From assembly GCA_020200235.1 (NCBI GenBank), contig JAIVJC010000134.1, positions 1-64,000 on the forward strand: 64,000 nucleotides of DNA, written 5' to 3'. Numbering within the stretch: position 1 is the first letter of the stretch; each line of letters starts with the position of its first letter. This document shows, one piece after another, positions 30,111-40,563 of the stretch. The notes under the pieces are model-generated. The model saw only the letters and a list, made by a program, of their open reading frames with translations. It was not told where the DNA came from and ran no database searches. The position numbers and the translations under genes were made by a program. The DNA is from Acidobacteriota bacterium (lineage in GTDB: Bacteria > Acidobacteriota > Blastocatellia > Pyrinomonadales > Pyrinomonadaceae).

Positions 30111-32102
30111 TCAGTTCGTCACCGTGAAGTCGATGCTGCGCGAGATGACCTGCCGCTTCTTGTCGGCGAGCGGGTCGGTGACGACGAGCGTCAGCACGTA
30201 GCGGCCGGGGTTGACCTTCGAGAGCCCCAACTGCCCGATCTTGACGAGCTGACCCGGCTCCGCGCCCTTCGCCTCCACCGGCTGCTCCGGCTCCTGGAAG
30301 AGCACCTTGCCGCCCTGGCTGACGATGAGCCGCGAGCGCAGTTGCGGCTTGCCGCCCTCGCCCGCCTTCGGGTTGTAGATGATCGCGGCGTAGCGCAGGT
30401 CGTGCCTGCGCGAGATGGCGCGCGACGCCGACAGCGAGACGGGCGTCTTCGAGCCCGGCGAGTCCAGGCTGTAGAGGAGGATGCTGCTCATCGTCAACTG
30501 CTTGTTCGAGAGATCGGGCACCTCGAAGTAGCGCGAGACCGTGCCGAGGCTCCCCGTGCCCACCTCGCGCACGACCAGGCGCACCTGGTAGTAGCCGGGC
30601 GCGAGCTGCGTGCTCGCCGTGTAGCCGAGCCCCGCGGCGAGGGCGCGGCGGTAGTCTTCCTCGGTGAGGTCGGCGGTGACGGTCTGGCTGATGCCGCCGC
30701 GGTTGCGCCCCGCCTGATCGAAGACGAAGCCGACCACCTCGAACGCGGCGTGGTACTTCCCTTCCGGCGTGCGCTCGAACTTGAGCTTGTGCGCGTCGAT
30801 CTGGGCGTTGATGTCGAGCTGCGCCTGGTTGCTTGCCGGCACGAAGCGGTACTGGAGATCAGCCGACACGTCGAGATCGCGCCGGGCGACGGGCGAGCGC
30901 GCGGCGCGGATGATATCGTCCTCCTTAGTGCGGGCCACCGGCGCGCGCTCCTCGCGTGCGAAGAAGCCCTCGGCAGTCGAGACGCGCGCGCCGGGGCGGC
31001 GCACCCTGACCTCGATCTTGTGGAACTTGTTGTCGAACCTCTCGGACGGGCGGAAGGCGAGGCGGTAGTAGGCGCGGCTGCGCGCGAGCACGCGGTCGAG
31101 CGCGTTGCCGAAGTTGTTCACGTTGACGACTGCGAGACCGCCCGTCGTGCCGGCGAGCGCGCGCAGCGTGAGCTGTTCGGTGAGCGACCGCTCGCCCAGC
31201 AGCAGCGGATCGACGCGCCCCGCGGTGTTCGATCCGGCGCGCGTCAGGTCGAAGAGCGGCAGCCCGCCGGAGATGAGCACGAGGTTCTTGCGCCCCGGAA
31301 TCTGGCGCAGGCTGTCGACGACCTGGTTCGAGACCGACAGGGCGACGAGCGCGCGCGGCACCTGGTTCGTCCCCTCGCTCGGCCCCTCGATGGTGTCCGA
31401 AGGGCTGCCGACGGTGTCGGTCGCCGTCGCCACGCCGGTGCCGGCGACATCGACGGCGACTTGCGGGGGACCGATCGCGCCTGTCCCCTCCGAGGAGAGC
31501 GCGAGGTAGGGCGGGATCGACCGCACCGAGAGCTGCGCCACGGCGCGGCGCAGAATCTGCTTGTCGTTGGTGAACTGTTCGAGCAGTCCCTGCCCGCCGA
31601 CGGTGCGGACGACTGCGACCAGATCACCCTCCTGCATCTTGTTGTCGATGAAGTCGGTGAGCATCAGGCGCACGCGCGCGAAGTCGGCGGCCGGGATCGT
31701 CACGTCGTCGACGACGAAGGCGACGACGCGGCGCACGTCCCGCGCCGAGAGATCGCGCGCGACCGAGGTGTCGACGCCCGGCGCGATCTTCACGGCGTTC
31801 GCGCCGGCGCCCGCGAGCGCGCCCTCGGTGCGCCGCCCGGCGTCGACGCTGACGAACTCCAGGAACTGTAGCTCCTGCTTCTTGCCGCCGTCGTAGACTT
31901 CGAAGTCGGACATCTTCAGATCGGTGATGGGCTGATCGTTTTTGTCCAAGACGACGGCGTCAACCTGCACCAGCTCGGTCGTGATGCGCAGCACCTCCTC
32001 GTCGCCGGGCTGCGGCGGAGGGGGCTGCTGCGGTTGCTGTGCCTGAGCCGCGGTGCTGAGCGTGATGGACAGGCAGAGGTAGCAAGCTAGAACTTTTCTC
32101 AT
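30111..32102 (-). CDS. VWFA-related (acidobacterial-type) domain protein
   Basis: EVLRITTELVQVDAVVLDKNDQPITDLKMSDFEVYDGGKKQELQFLEFVSVDAG, VVAFVVDDVTIPAADFARVRLMLTDFIDNKMQEGDLVAVVRT. Confidence 0.9.
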   Translation of the reverse strand: MRKVLACYLCLSITLSTAAQAQQPQQPPPPQPGDEEVLRITTELVQVDAVVLDKNDQPITDLKMSDFEVYDGGKKQELQFLEFVSVDAGRRTEGALAGAGANAVKIAPGVDTSVARDLSARDVRRVVAFVVDDVTIPAADFARVRLMLTDFIDNKMQEGDLVAVVRTVGGQGLLEQFTNDKQILRRAVAQLSVRSIPPYLALSSEGTGAIGPPQVAVDVAGTGVATATDTVGSPSDTIEGPSEGTNQVPRALVALSVSNQVVDSLRQIPGRKNLVLISGGLPLFDLTRAGSNTAGRVDPLLLGERSLTEQLTLRALAGTTGGLAVVNVNNFGNALDRVLARSRAYYRLAFRPSERFDNKFHKIEVRVRRPGARVSTAEGFFAREERAPVARTKEDDIIRAARSPVARRDLDVSADLQYRFVPASNQAQLDINAQIDAHKLKFERTPEGKYHAAFEVVGFVFDQAGRNRGGISQTVTADLTEEDYRRALAAGLGYTASTQLAPGYYQVRLVVREVGTGSLGTVSRYFEVPDLSNKQLTMSSILLYSLDSPGSKTPVSLSASRAISRRHDLRYAAIIYNPKAGEGGKPQLRSRLIVSQGGKVLFQEPEQPVEAKGAEPGQLVKIGQLGLSKVNPGRYVLTLVVTDPLADKKRQVISRSIDFTVTN

Positions 32103-32612
32103 CTTCGTCTCCTCAAGCGTAAAGCTGATGCGGGGCGTCGCACCCGTCGCGAGTCAGGGGGGTCTGGGGTGGCGCGATTATAATTCAACCGCCGCGTTTC
32201 GGCACGCTCATTCCGCGCTTGCGCTTTTAGTTAAATTCGATTAAAACTCACGCGCTTCAGGGCACCCGTCACGGCGGCACGTTTTCCAGAAATCGCAATC
32301 GAAAATTCAGAAAATTGGAGGAACGCGCCCGCCGCGCTCCGCCCGCCCCGACGAACTTTCAACGGGCAGAATCATTTAACTCACGGCGCGAAGCTGGCAT
32401 AACGCTTGCATCTTTCATGACGGTTGATCCTTCGCACTGCATTCCTAAGTCCTTATCGGGTGTCGGGAATTAGTAAATTTCTTCTACCGCACTTTTCGTT
32501 TCGACACAGACGACTCGCCCTCGAAGGGAACCGCAAGCGCGAGTTAACACGCAACACAGTATGGAAGTCGTAAGGCTTCGAACCACTTTTCTCTCTCTGG
32601 AGGAGACCCAGC

Positions 32613-35600
32613 ATGAAGCAAGTTTTACTGAGATCAGCATCTGCCTGCGTGATTTTCGCGCTGTGCAGCCTACTGGCATTTGGCCAGGGGACGACCACGA
32701 CCGGATCGATTACAGGGTCTGTGACCGACCCGACCGGCTCCGTGGTCGCGGGGGCGAGCGTCCTCGTTAAGAATAACGCCACTCAGGTCGAGTACACGGC
32801 GGAGACTTCCGACAACGGTACGTTCTCGGTCCTGGCGCTGGGCACCGGCCTCTACACCGTTACGATCACCGCCCCCGGCTTCAAGCGGGCGGTCGCCAGC
32901 GAGGTGAAGGTCGACGTCGGTAAGACCTCCAGCATCAACGTCGCGCTCGAGCTCGGCGCGGTCACCGAGACGGTGACAGTCGTGGCGACCGGCGAGTTGC
33001 TACAGTCGCAGAGCGCGAACATCGCCAGCACCATCACGGGGCGGCAGATCACAGACCTGCCTTACGCATCCCGTAACGCGCTCGACGTCGTGCTGTTCCT
33101 GCCGGGAACCGCCACGGTCGGACGCCCGCGTTCGTCCTCCGTCAACGGCCTCCCGAAGGGCGCGCTCAACATCACGCTCGACGGCGTGCAGGTTCAGGAC
33201 CCGCTCCTGAAGAACAGCGACGGGTTCTTCACCTACATTCAGCCGAAGACCGACGCCATCGAAGAGGTCACGCTCTCTTCGGCGACCCCCGGCTCCGAGA
33301 GCGCCGGCGGCGGCGCCATTCAGATCAAGTTCGCCACGCGCCAGGGCTCGTCCGAGTTTCACGGCAGCGGCTACATCTACCACCGGAACTCCTTCTTCAA
33401 CGCGAACTACTGGTTCAACAACAGGGACCTCAGAGAAGACCCGGTCGATCACAAAGCGCCGCGCAACCGCGTGCTGCTGACGCAGCCCGGCATCCGCATC
33501 GGCGGTCCCATCCGGATTCCCGGACTGATCAAGAATAACGAGACGGCGTTCTTCTTCGTCAACTACGAAGAGTTCAGACTGCCGGAGAGCTTCACGAGGC
33601 AGCGCACCATCCTCTCGACGGAAGCCCTCAACGGGACCTTCCAGTATGATCGAACCACTTCGAACACACTGCCGGCAGTGGGTAGCTGTGTTCCACACCC
33701 CACTAACCCCGCTCAACAGCGGTGCAGCGTGCCTCTGCTCACCCTCGCAGCCGCGCGCGGATTCACGGGAACACAGGACCCGACGATCAGCGCCCTTCTC
33801 GCCGCGATCCAAGCGTCGACGAGCAACGGCGGCGTGGCGGCTCTCGCCGATCCCAACCTGAAGCAGTTCAGCTTCATCAACACGGGCGGGCAGACGCGCA
33901 GGTTCCCGACCGTGAACCTGACCTGGAACGTCACGAAGAGTCACCAGCTCACGAACGTCTGGAACTACCAGGACTTCGCGTCGGTGGTGGACTTCCTCAA
34001 CAACGCCGACCCCAGGTTCCCCGGCTTCCCGAATTTCGGAAGCCAGTCGTCGAACCGCTTCTCCAATTCGACGACTCTCGTCTCTAAGGTGACCAACTCC
34101 ATCTCCAACGAGGCGCGCTTCGCGCTCGTCGGCGGCACGGTGGTCTTCTTCCCGGAGACGAACCTCGCGCAGTTCGCCAATCAGGGCGGCTTCAACTTAG
34201 GGATCGGCGCCGCCGGCATCACGACGGCGACGGCGGTCAACTCACCGCAGCGTCGCAACAGCCCCGTCCAGACTTTCACCGACAACCTCAACTGGGGCAA
34301 GGGCAACCACAGTTTGACCTTCGGCGGGAGTTTCTCGCGCACCAACCTCTTCAGTTACTTCCCGAACGGCGGTCTCGCCCGGGGCGTGACCCTCGGCATC
34401 GACACGAGCTTAGACCCCGCACGCGTTCTGTTCGACGCCACCAACTTCCCCGGCGCGAATACCACCCAGCTCGCGAACGCGAGGGGCATCTACGCCACCC
34501 TCGTCGGGCGGGTCACGGGCGTCGGCGGGACGGCCGTGCAGGACGAGGACTTGAAGTACACGCTGCAGGGCAACATCGTCGAGCGTGCCGGGCAGAAGGC
34601 CTGGGGCGTGTACGCCCAGGATCAGTACCGCTTCCGCCCCAACGTCACCCTCACCTACGGGCTCCGCTACGAGCTGCAAGGTCCCTACTACGCGAAGAAC
34701 AACGCGTACACCGTGCCGCTCAGCTTCGACAACATCTTCGGCTGCTCGGGCCCGAACAACTTCTTCCACCCGGATGGTTGCACGAACCCGAAGACGCAGG
34801 TGCAGAGGTTGGAGCCGGGATCGAACGCCTACAACACTGACAAGAACAACTTCGCCCCGAACGCGGGCATCGCTTACAGCCCCGACTGGAAGAGCGGGTT
34901 CATGCACCGCATCTTCGGCGACAGCGGTCAGAGCGTGCTGCGCGCCGGCTTCTCGGTCGCTTACACGCAGGACGGCACCAACGTCGGCTCTACGGGTCTG
35001 GGCACGAACCCGGGTGCTTTCTTCAGCGTCGCCCGCAACACGGGAAACAACACGGTGGCCAACGGCGGTGCCTGCGACACCTGCCTGACTCCCGGCACGC
35101 TGTTCAGGAACGGGCTTCCGACGCCGGTGATCAACACGCCGACCTTCCCGTACACTCCGGGCACCGCCGAGCAGGCGATTGCCTTCACCCCGAACCTGCG
35201 CACCGGCTACGTCATGTCGTGGTCGGGCGGCTTCCAGCGTGAGCTCATGAAGGACACGGTGTTCGAAGCGCGCTACGTCGGAAACCGAGCCCGCAAACTC
35301 GCGCGCCTCTTCTTCATCAACGAGGTCAACACGATCGAGAACGGGTTCATCAACGAGTTCCGGCTGGCGCAGCAGAACCTGATCGCCAACAACGCTTTCA
35401 CCGTCACCAGCCCGACCGGCGTCGTGACAAGGCCGCGAGCCGGCAGCTTCGCTTACTTCGGTCCCAACACAGGGACTTCGCCGCTGCCGATCTACTTCGC
35501 TTACTTCCAGGGTCAGCCGGTGGCGAACGCCACCAACCCGGCGCTCTACACCTCGACGAACTTCGCGAGCACGACGTTCTCGACCAGCTTGCTGGGAGTG

Positions 35601-36611
35601 GCGGCGAGCCCGACGGGAGCTGCCGGAGCCCTGTCCGGCAACGCCGCCTCGCGCGACCGCGCGATCACCGCCGGACTGCCGCGGAACTTCTTCGTGGTCA
35701 ACCCGGACCTGCCCGGCGGGGCGTTCATCATCGACAACTCGGCGATTTCCACCTACGACGCGCTGCAGATCGAATTGCGCCGCCGCATGTCGAGGGGCCT
35801 GCTGCTCCAGGCGAACTACACCTTCGGCAAGTCTCTGACGACCGCCGCGGCGAGCAGCTCGATCTCGCAGTCGAACTACGTGAGTCTGCGAGACCCGTCG
35901 CTCAACAAGACGAACTCGCCCTTCGACCTCCGCCACTCGTTCAAGGGCGACTTCATCTACGAGATGCCTTTCGGCAAGGGCCGGATGCTCTTCGGTGATG
36001 TCGGCAACAAGATGAACTGGCTGGTCGGCGGCTGGGGCTTGAACGGGACGTTCCGCGTCCAGAGCGGCTCGCCGTTCAACCTCGGCAACGTCCAGCTGGT
36101 CAACATGACCCGCGAAGACTTGCAGAACATGGTCGAAATCCGCAAGGAGCCGACGGCTGTCTACTTCCTGCCGCAGAACGTGATCGACAACACGATCAGG
36201 GCGTTCAGCCTCAGCACGACCTCGGCGAACGGCTACTCGGGCACGCCTCCCGATCTGACGCAGCCCTTCATCGCCCCGGCCGGCTTCGGCAACTGCCAGG
36301 CGAGGTTCAACGGCGAGTGCGGCGCGAGCAACGTGATCCTCTACGGACCGCGTTTCACCCGCATCGACCTCAGCCTCGTTAAGAAGCTGAGGTTCACCGA
36401 GAACACGAACCTCGAGTTCCGCGTCGAAGCGCTGAACGCGATCAACAACATCAACTTCAAGGTCGGAAGTTTCGCGAGCGACGTGACGAGTCTCGCCGGC
36501 ACCTACTCTTCGCCCGATTTCGGCAAGACGACGGTCGCCTACCAGGACACGTCCACGACGACTGATCCGGGCGGACGCCTGATTCAGTTCGTCCTCCGCT
36601 TAAACTTCTAA
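32613..36611 (+). CDS. TonB-dependent receptor, Oar-like
   Basis: TTTGSITGSVTDPTGSVVAGASVLVKNN, LNITLDGVQVQDPLLKNSDGFFTYI, C-terminal NTNLEFRVEALNAINNINFKVGSF. Confidence 0.93.
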   Translation: MKQVLLRSASACVIFALCSLLAFGQGTTTTGSITGSVTDPTGSVVAGASVLVKNNATQVEYTAETSDNGTFSVLALGTGLYTVTITAPGFKRAVASEVKVDVGKTSSINVALELGAVTETVTVVATGELLQSQSANIASTITGRQITDLPYASRNALDVVLFLPGTATVGRPRSSSVNGLPKGALNITLDGVQVQDPLLKNSDGFFTYIQPKTDAIEEVTLSSATPGSESAGGGAIQIKFATRQGSSEFHGSGYIYHRNSFFNANYWFNNRDLREDPVDHKAPRNRVLLTQPGIRIGGPIRIPGLIKNNETAFFFVNYEEFRLPESFTRQRTILSTEALNGTFQYDRTTSNTLPAVGSCVPHPTNPAQQRCSVPLLTLAAARGFTGTQDPTISALLAAIQASTSNGGVAALADPNLKQFSFINTGGQTRRFPTVNLTWNVTKSHQLTNVWNYQDFASVVDFLNNADPRFPGFPNFGSQSSNRFSNSTTLVSKVTNSISNEARFALVGGTVVFFPETNLAQFANQGGFNLGIGAAGITTATAVNSPQRRNSPVQTFTDNLNWGKGNHSLTFGGSFSRTNLFSYFPNGGLARGVTLGIDTSLDPARVLFDATNFPGANTTQLANARGIYATLVGRVTGVGGTAVQDEDLKYTLQGNIVERAGQKAWGVYAQDQYRFRPNVTLTYGLRYELQGPYYAKNNAYTVPLSFDNIFGCSGPNNFFHPDGCTNPKTQVQRLEPGSNAYNTDKNNFAPNAGIAYSPDWKSGFMHRIFGDSGQSVLRAGFSVAYTQDGTNVGSTGLGTNPGAFFSVARNTGNNTVANGGACDTCLTPGTLFRNGLPTPVINTPTFPYTPGTAEQAIAFTPNLRTGYVMSWSGGFQRELMKDTVFEARYVGNRARKLARLFFINEVNTIENGFINEFRLAQQNLIANNAFTVTSPTGVVTRPRAGSFAYFGPNTGTSPLPIYFAYFQGQPVANATNPALYTSTNFASTTFSTSLLGVAASPTGAAGALSGNAASRDRAITAGLPRNFFVVNPDLPGGAFIIDNSAISTYDALQIELRRRMSRGLLLQANYTFGKSLTTAAASSSISQSNYVSLRDPSLNKTNSPFDLRHSFKGDFIYEMPFGKGRMLFGDVGNKMNWLVGGWGLNGTFRVQSGSPFNLGNVQLVNMTREDLQNMVEIRKEPTAVYFLPQNVIDNTIRAFSLSTTSANGYSGTPPDLTQPFIAPAGFGNCQARFNGECGASNVILYGPRFTRIDLSLVKKLRFTENTNLEFRVEALNAINNINFKVGSFASDVTSLAGTYSSPDFGKTTVAYQDTSTTTDPGGRLIQFVLRLNF

Positions 36612-36630
36612 CTCTTGATCCAACCACCAG

Positions 36631-36670
36631 AGGGGAGAGGCGCGGGTTTCCGCGCTTCTCCCCTTCTTTC
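36631..36670 (+). terminator. Intrinsic terminator
   Basis: aggggagaggcgcgg-gttt-ccgcgcttctcccct followed by tctttccc; one internal mismatch. Confidence 0.8.
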
Positions 36671-36726
36671 CCTCCCCTTCACACATCTCCCATGAATTTC
36701 CGGCGTGGGAATCCCAGAGTCTCCAC

Positions 36727-38637
36727 ATGAAAGCCTGCGACAGACGTAAGTTTCTCTCTCTGGCTTCCCGCTCCGCGACAGCCTTCGCCAGCCTCCCCCT
36801 CCTTCCGCTCGACCTGTTCCCAACTGCCGCCGAGACGACGCCCGTCGGGCAGCCCCTGTCCTACAAGGATCAGCCCGCGACGGAGCGCGCGTGCTGGCTC
36901 GACCTGTGCGCCCCGTTCATCGTCGAGGACGCCGCCCGCGGACTCCACTCCGAGGTGGTGCTCACCTCCGACACCTTCGTCGGCGCCCGCGGCTACGCTG
37001 ACGGCCGCGACGCGACGGAGTACGAATTCTATCTCTACGACGCCGACGGGCGCGCGGTCGGCGCGGCGGGCGCGGCTGCCAGGCTCAAGGTGTCGGCGAT
37101 GCAGACCGCAGTGATCCCGGTGCGCGATCTCATCGCCCCGCACAAAAGCTTCTGGGGCGGGCTGACGATTCGCCTGCGCCCGGTCGGGCGGCAGCCGATG
37201 CACGCGACCGACCTCTTCAGCTCGGCGTTCGTCCGCTGGCAGACCGACGGCTCTTTCGACAACGTGCACGCGAATCCCGATCCCGTCCCGTGGCAGACGC
37301 AGTCGAGTTTTTATTACTCCATGCCGTTCCCGCCCCTGTCGGATTACGAATGCACGGTCGGGCTCTTCAACCCCTACGAAGCCCGGAGCGCGGGCCGCCT
37401 CGTGATGCGCGACGGCGCGGGCGGTAAGCTGATCGAAATCCCTTACGAATTGAAGCCGCGAGCCTCCCTGCTCCTTGCGCTGAACGAGGCGCGCTTCACC
37501 GGCGACGCCTGTGCGGCGTTCGGTCTGTCGGCGCCCGGATCGAAGGCGTCATCAAACGCAGCCCGCGCCGGGCAGGTGATGAGGACGCACCACGAGGCGG
37601 TCGCCGGTTCGCTCTCCTCCGTTGGTAGCCCGCTCACACGCGGCGGGGGGATGCTCACGATCACGAACGATCAGGGGACTGCGAAGAGCTTCGCTTACCT
37701 CGTCATCAAAAAAACGGGTCGCGACAGATTCAGCGTGGAGCACCCGCTCCACCAGCCCGTCAGCAAGCCGCTGCCGTCGGTCGCCCCTTTCACAGCCGAA
37801 GGGAAGTTCAAGGCGAAGAACATCCTGTTCTCCCCCCTACTCTTTCGCGCCAAGCGCGTGGGCGCGATCACGCTCGAATCGAGATTCCACCTGAGCACGG
37901 GACTCCCTTACGAAGAGGCGCTGTGGTTCGCCCCCTACGCCGTGGGCCCGGACGGCTCGGTCGCGTGGAACGCGAACGACGACGCCGGGTTGCCCCCGCA
38001 ACTGCCTGCGGCTCAGTGGGAGCGCGGCGCGATCCGTCTGGGCTCCGAGCAGAGCTGCGTCCTGGATTTCTCCCGGTTGAAACTGGGCGCGGGCTTTTCG
38101 GGCGGCTTGTGTCTCGCGGTCGCGCCCGACTCCACGCACACCTTCATGAAAGTTGAAGTGCGCGTGCCGGAGTGGGGCGCGCACGCGTTCACGCACTTCC
38201 GCCCCGGCTTGCGCGCCGCGCGCGCTTACCAGAAGCCGGCGCAGCGCGGCGGGCTCGCGACCGATTACGTGACCTCGGGGGCGAGCTTCGAGCGGCGAGG
38301 CGACCGAGTCTTCTTCGACGAGTTGATCGGCGTCATCAACATCGACGATCAGGGGATCGAAGCGTCGCCCGTCCTCGAGCTGTTCGGGCGCCAAGGGCTC
38401 GTCAGGCAGATCGCCCTCCCGCCCGTGCCGGGGTTCGCGTGTCGCCACTTCCTGCTTTCCGATCTGCTCAAGGAGCCGCTGACGGTGGGGCGCATGAGTA
38501 TGCGCCTGATCGACGAGCGTGCTACATTGCTGATGTCGACCGTTCACATCGACTACGCCCGGCGCGACATCGCGCTCGACCACGGCTCCGACAGGTTTTC
38601 GACTTTCACGGACTATCATTGCGGCACGCGCGGCTGA
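36727..38637 (+). CDS. Tat-exported hypothetical protein
   Basis: DRRKFLSLASRSATAFASLPLLPLDLF twin-arginine leader; 636 aa, no family recognised. Confidence 0.8.
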   Translation: MKACDRRKFLSLASRSATAFASLPLLPLDLFPTAAETTPVGQPLSYKDQPATERACWLDLCAPFIVEDAARGLHSEVVLTSDTFVGARGYADGRDATEYEFYLYDADGRAVGAAGAAARLKVSAMQTAVIPVRDLIAPHKSFWGGLTIRLRPVGRQPMHATDLFSSAFVRWQTDGSFDNVHANPDPVPWQTQSSFYYSMPFPPLSDYECTVGLFNPYEARSAGRLVMRDGAGGKLIEIPYELKPRASLLLALNEARFTGDACAAFGLSAPGSKASSNAARAGQVMRTHHEAVAGSLSSVGSPLTRGGGMLTITNDQGTAKSFAYLVIKKTGRDRFSVEHPLHQPVSKPLPSVAPFTAEGKFKAKNILFSPLLFRAKRVGAITLESRFHLSTGLPYEEALWFAPYAVGPDGSVAWNANDDAGLPPQLPAAQWERGAIRLGSEQSCVLDFSRLKLGAGFSGGLCLAVAPDSTHTFMKVEVRVPEWGAHAFTHFRPGLRAARAYQKPAQRGGLATDYVTSGASFERRGDRVFFDELIGVINIDDQGIEASPVLELFGRQGLVRQIALPPVPGFACRHFLLSDLLKEPLTVGRMSMRLIDERATLLMSTVHIDYARRDIALDHGSDRFSTFTDYHCGTRG

Positions 38638-38761
38638 GAGCCCGCGCCGCCGACTCGACGGACGGCAGCTCTACCGCGTGCGCCTGTTGCGCACGCCTCC
38701 CGACGACAAACTCCCTCATCCGCACACGCCGGACGCATAAATCTTTTACCGGAGAGGAACC

Positions 38762-39490
38762 ATGTTCAGAAAAGTCCCCGCCTTCGCCATCGCAGCGTTG
38801 CTCGCGTTGAGCGTCGTCGCGCAGAAGCAGTACAAGCCTTACGGCGAGTGGTCGGAGAAGGACGCCCAGAAGATGCTCAACGATTCGCCCTGGGGACGCT
38901 CGCAGATCGAGACGGACACCTCCGAGATGTTCTTCCGGCCCGACGCCGTCACCGCGGGCGGCCCCAGCACCTCCGCGGATAGGACCTCGCGCGGCGCCAC
39001 GAACCAAGCCACGTCGGTCAATTACCGCGTGCGGTTCCTCTCCGCCAGACCCATCCGCGAAGCCCTCGCGCGCGCGATAGAGATAGCGCAGAAGCCACCC
39101 AATCCGCAGCTACCAGCTCAACTGAAGGGCTTCGTCGAGCGCACTTTCAGCGATCACATCGTCGTGAGCGTGACCTTCGACACGAAGGACCCCCGTTTCG
39201 CGAACGTCCCCCGGCAGGCGTTCGCCGCCGCCATCCCCGCCACCCTGAAAGTCACCACTACCCTGATCAGGAGCGACGGGGAGCGACTGTTCCTGGCAGA
39301 CTACCAGCCGCCTTCGAACGACGGCTTGGGCGCGAAATTCATCTTCCCGCGGAAGGGTCGCGACGGGAAGCCTTTCCTCAGCTCCGACTTCTCGCAGGTG
39401 CGCTTCGTCTCCGAGGTGGCGAAGCAGGTCAAGCTGGACGTGAGGTTCAAAGTCTCGGACATGATGTACAACGGCGTGCTTGAGTATTAA
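38762..39490 (+). CDS. Secreted hypothetical protein, paralog 1 (LNDSPWG/DMMYNGVLEY type)
   Basis: Signal peptide, KPYGEWSEKDAQKMLNDSPWGRSQIETD and C-terminal FKVSDMMYNGVLEY. Confidence 0.85.
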   Translation: MFRKVPAFAIAALLALSVVAQKQYKPYGEWSEKDAQKMLNDSPWGRSQIETDTSEMFFRPDAVTAGGPSTSADRTSRGATNQATSVNYRVRFLSARPIREALARAIEIAQKPPNPQLPAQLKGFVERTFSDHIVVSVTFDTKDPRFANVPRQAFAAAIPATLKVTTTLIRSDGERLFLADYQPPSNDGLGAKFIFPRKGRDGKPFLSSDFSQVRFVSEVAKQVKLDVRFKVSDMMYNGVLEY

Positions 39491-39548
39491 CGCTCGCGCC
39501 GCCGCGTCGGGTGAGAAAATCCAAAACAGATTCAAGAGGGCAGGTGTG

Positions 39549-40274
39549 ATGACTAAAATTGCTTGCGCGTGCCTGGTCGCGTTCGCGCTCGGATCGGCCG
39601 TGTTCGCGCAGAAGGAAATGAAGCCGTGGACCGAGTGGACGAAGAAGGACGTCGTCAAGGTTCTGAACGATTCGGCGTGGGGGCAGACCCAGCTCGAGAC
39701 GCAGGAGTCCAGCGGTTCCTCCGGGGCGGTGACGAGTACCGCGGCGCCGCTCAACAGGGACGCGCGCCAGCCGGCTCCGGGCTCGATCAGCGGATCGATC
39801 AAGTACTTCGTCCGCTTCTTCTCCGCCAAACCGATCCGCCAAGCTATCGTGCGCAAGGTGCAACTCGAACAGCCTGACGTGGCCGCCCAGAGGGCTGAGC
39901 AGTCGAAGGCGTTCATCGAGCTGGCTTCCGATCAGTACATCATCATCGCCGTGGCGGCCGAGGTGAGCGACAAGAAGATGGGCGGCGGGCTCGCGCAGGC
40001 GTTCAGCAAGGCGAAGGTCGAGTCGCTGAAGAACGTCATCTACCTCCAGCGCAAGGACGGCAAGCGGGTCTTCCTGCAGGAGTACGCCCCGCCGGGGAAC
40101 GCCGAGATCGGCGCGCGCTTCGTCTTCCCGCGGAAGTTGGACGGGCAGCCGTTCATCACCCCCGACAGCGGCGAGGTGCGCTTCCACGCCGAACTCGGTC
40201 CCGACAAGCAGTCCAAGATCGATTGCCGCTTCAAGATCGCCGACATGATGTACAACGGCACGCTCGAGTACTGA
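39549..40274 (+). CDS. Secreted hypothetical protein, paralog 2
   Basis: KPWTEWTKKDVVKVLNDSAWGQTQLETQ and C-terminal FKIADMMYNGTLEY; ATG 39549. Confidence 0.87.
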   Translation: MTKIACACLVAFALGSAVFAQKEMKPWTEWTKKDVVKVLNDSAWGQTQLETQESSGSSGAVTSTAAPLNRDARQPAPGSISGSIKYFVRFFSAKPIRQAIVRKVQLEQPDVAAQRAEQSKAFIELASDQYIIIAVAAEVSDKKMGGGLAQAFSKAKVESLKNVIYLQRKDGKRVFLQEYAPPGNAEIGARFVFPRKLDGQPFITPDSGEVRFHAELGPDKQSKIDCRFKIADMMYNGTLEY

Positions 40275-40331
40275 GCGGCGGCGGCGCGCGCGCGCGTCAA
40301 TCGACGAGCCCGCGCGCCAGAGAGTGTAAGG

Positions 40332-40395
40332 GCAGCCACGCGGGACTGGCGCGAAGTTGGGGCTCTGCCGCTTCGCACCAGTCCCGCGTGGCTGC
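40332..40395. repeat. Long hairpin without U-tract
   Basis: gcagccacgcgggactggcgcgaag (40332-40356) versus cttcgcaccagtcccgcgtggctgc (40371-40395): 24 of 25 pair; 14-nt loop. Confidence 0.9.
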
Positions 40396-40563
40396 GTGAC
40401 TTTACGGGCAGTCGCGGCGCGCCGGCACGCCACCGCCGGCGCCCTGCCTGCGCCCGCGCGCCGGCGATCCGATTCGGCAGCCGTCGCGGCGCATCGTCTC
40501 GCGGCGCTGTGCTAACATCGGGTTTCGCTGCGCACACCTCAGTCCGAAGTGCCGGGTCGTTTT

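Noticed and set aside
30342-31871. 509-aa plus-strand ORF
   Set aside because: Antisense to the VWFA-related protein; no recognisable domain.
26635-36611. The two Oar-like receptors as a recent tandem duplication
   Set aside because: Share domain layout but sequence similarity is limited to family motifs; an inverted VWFA gene lies between them.
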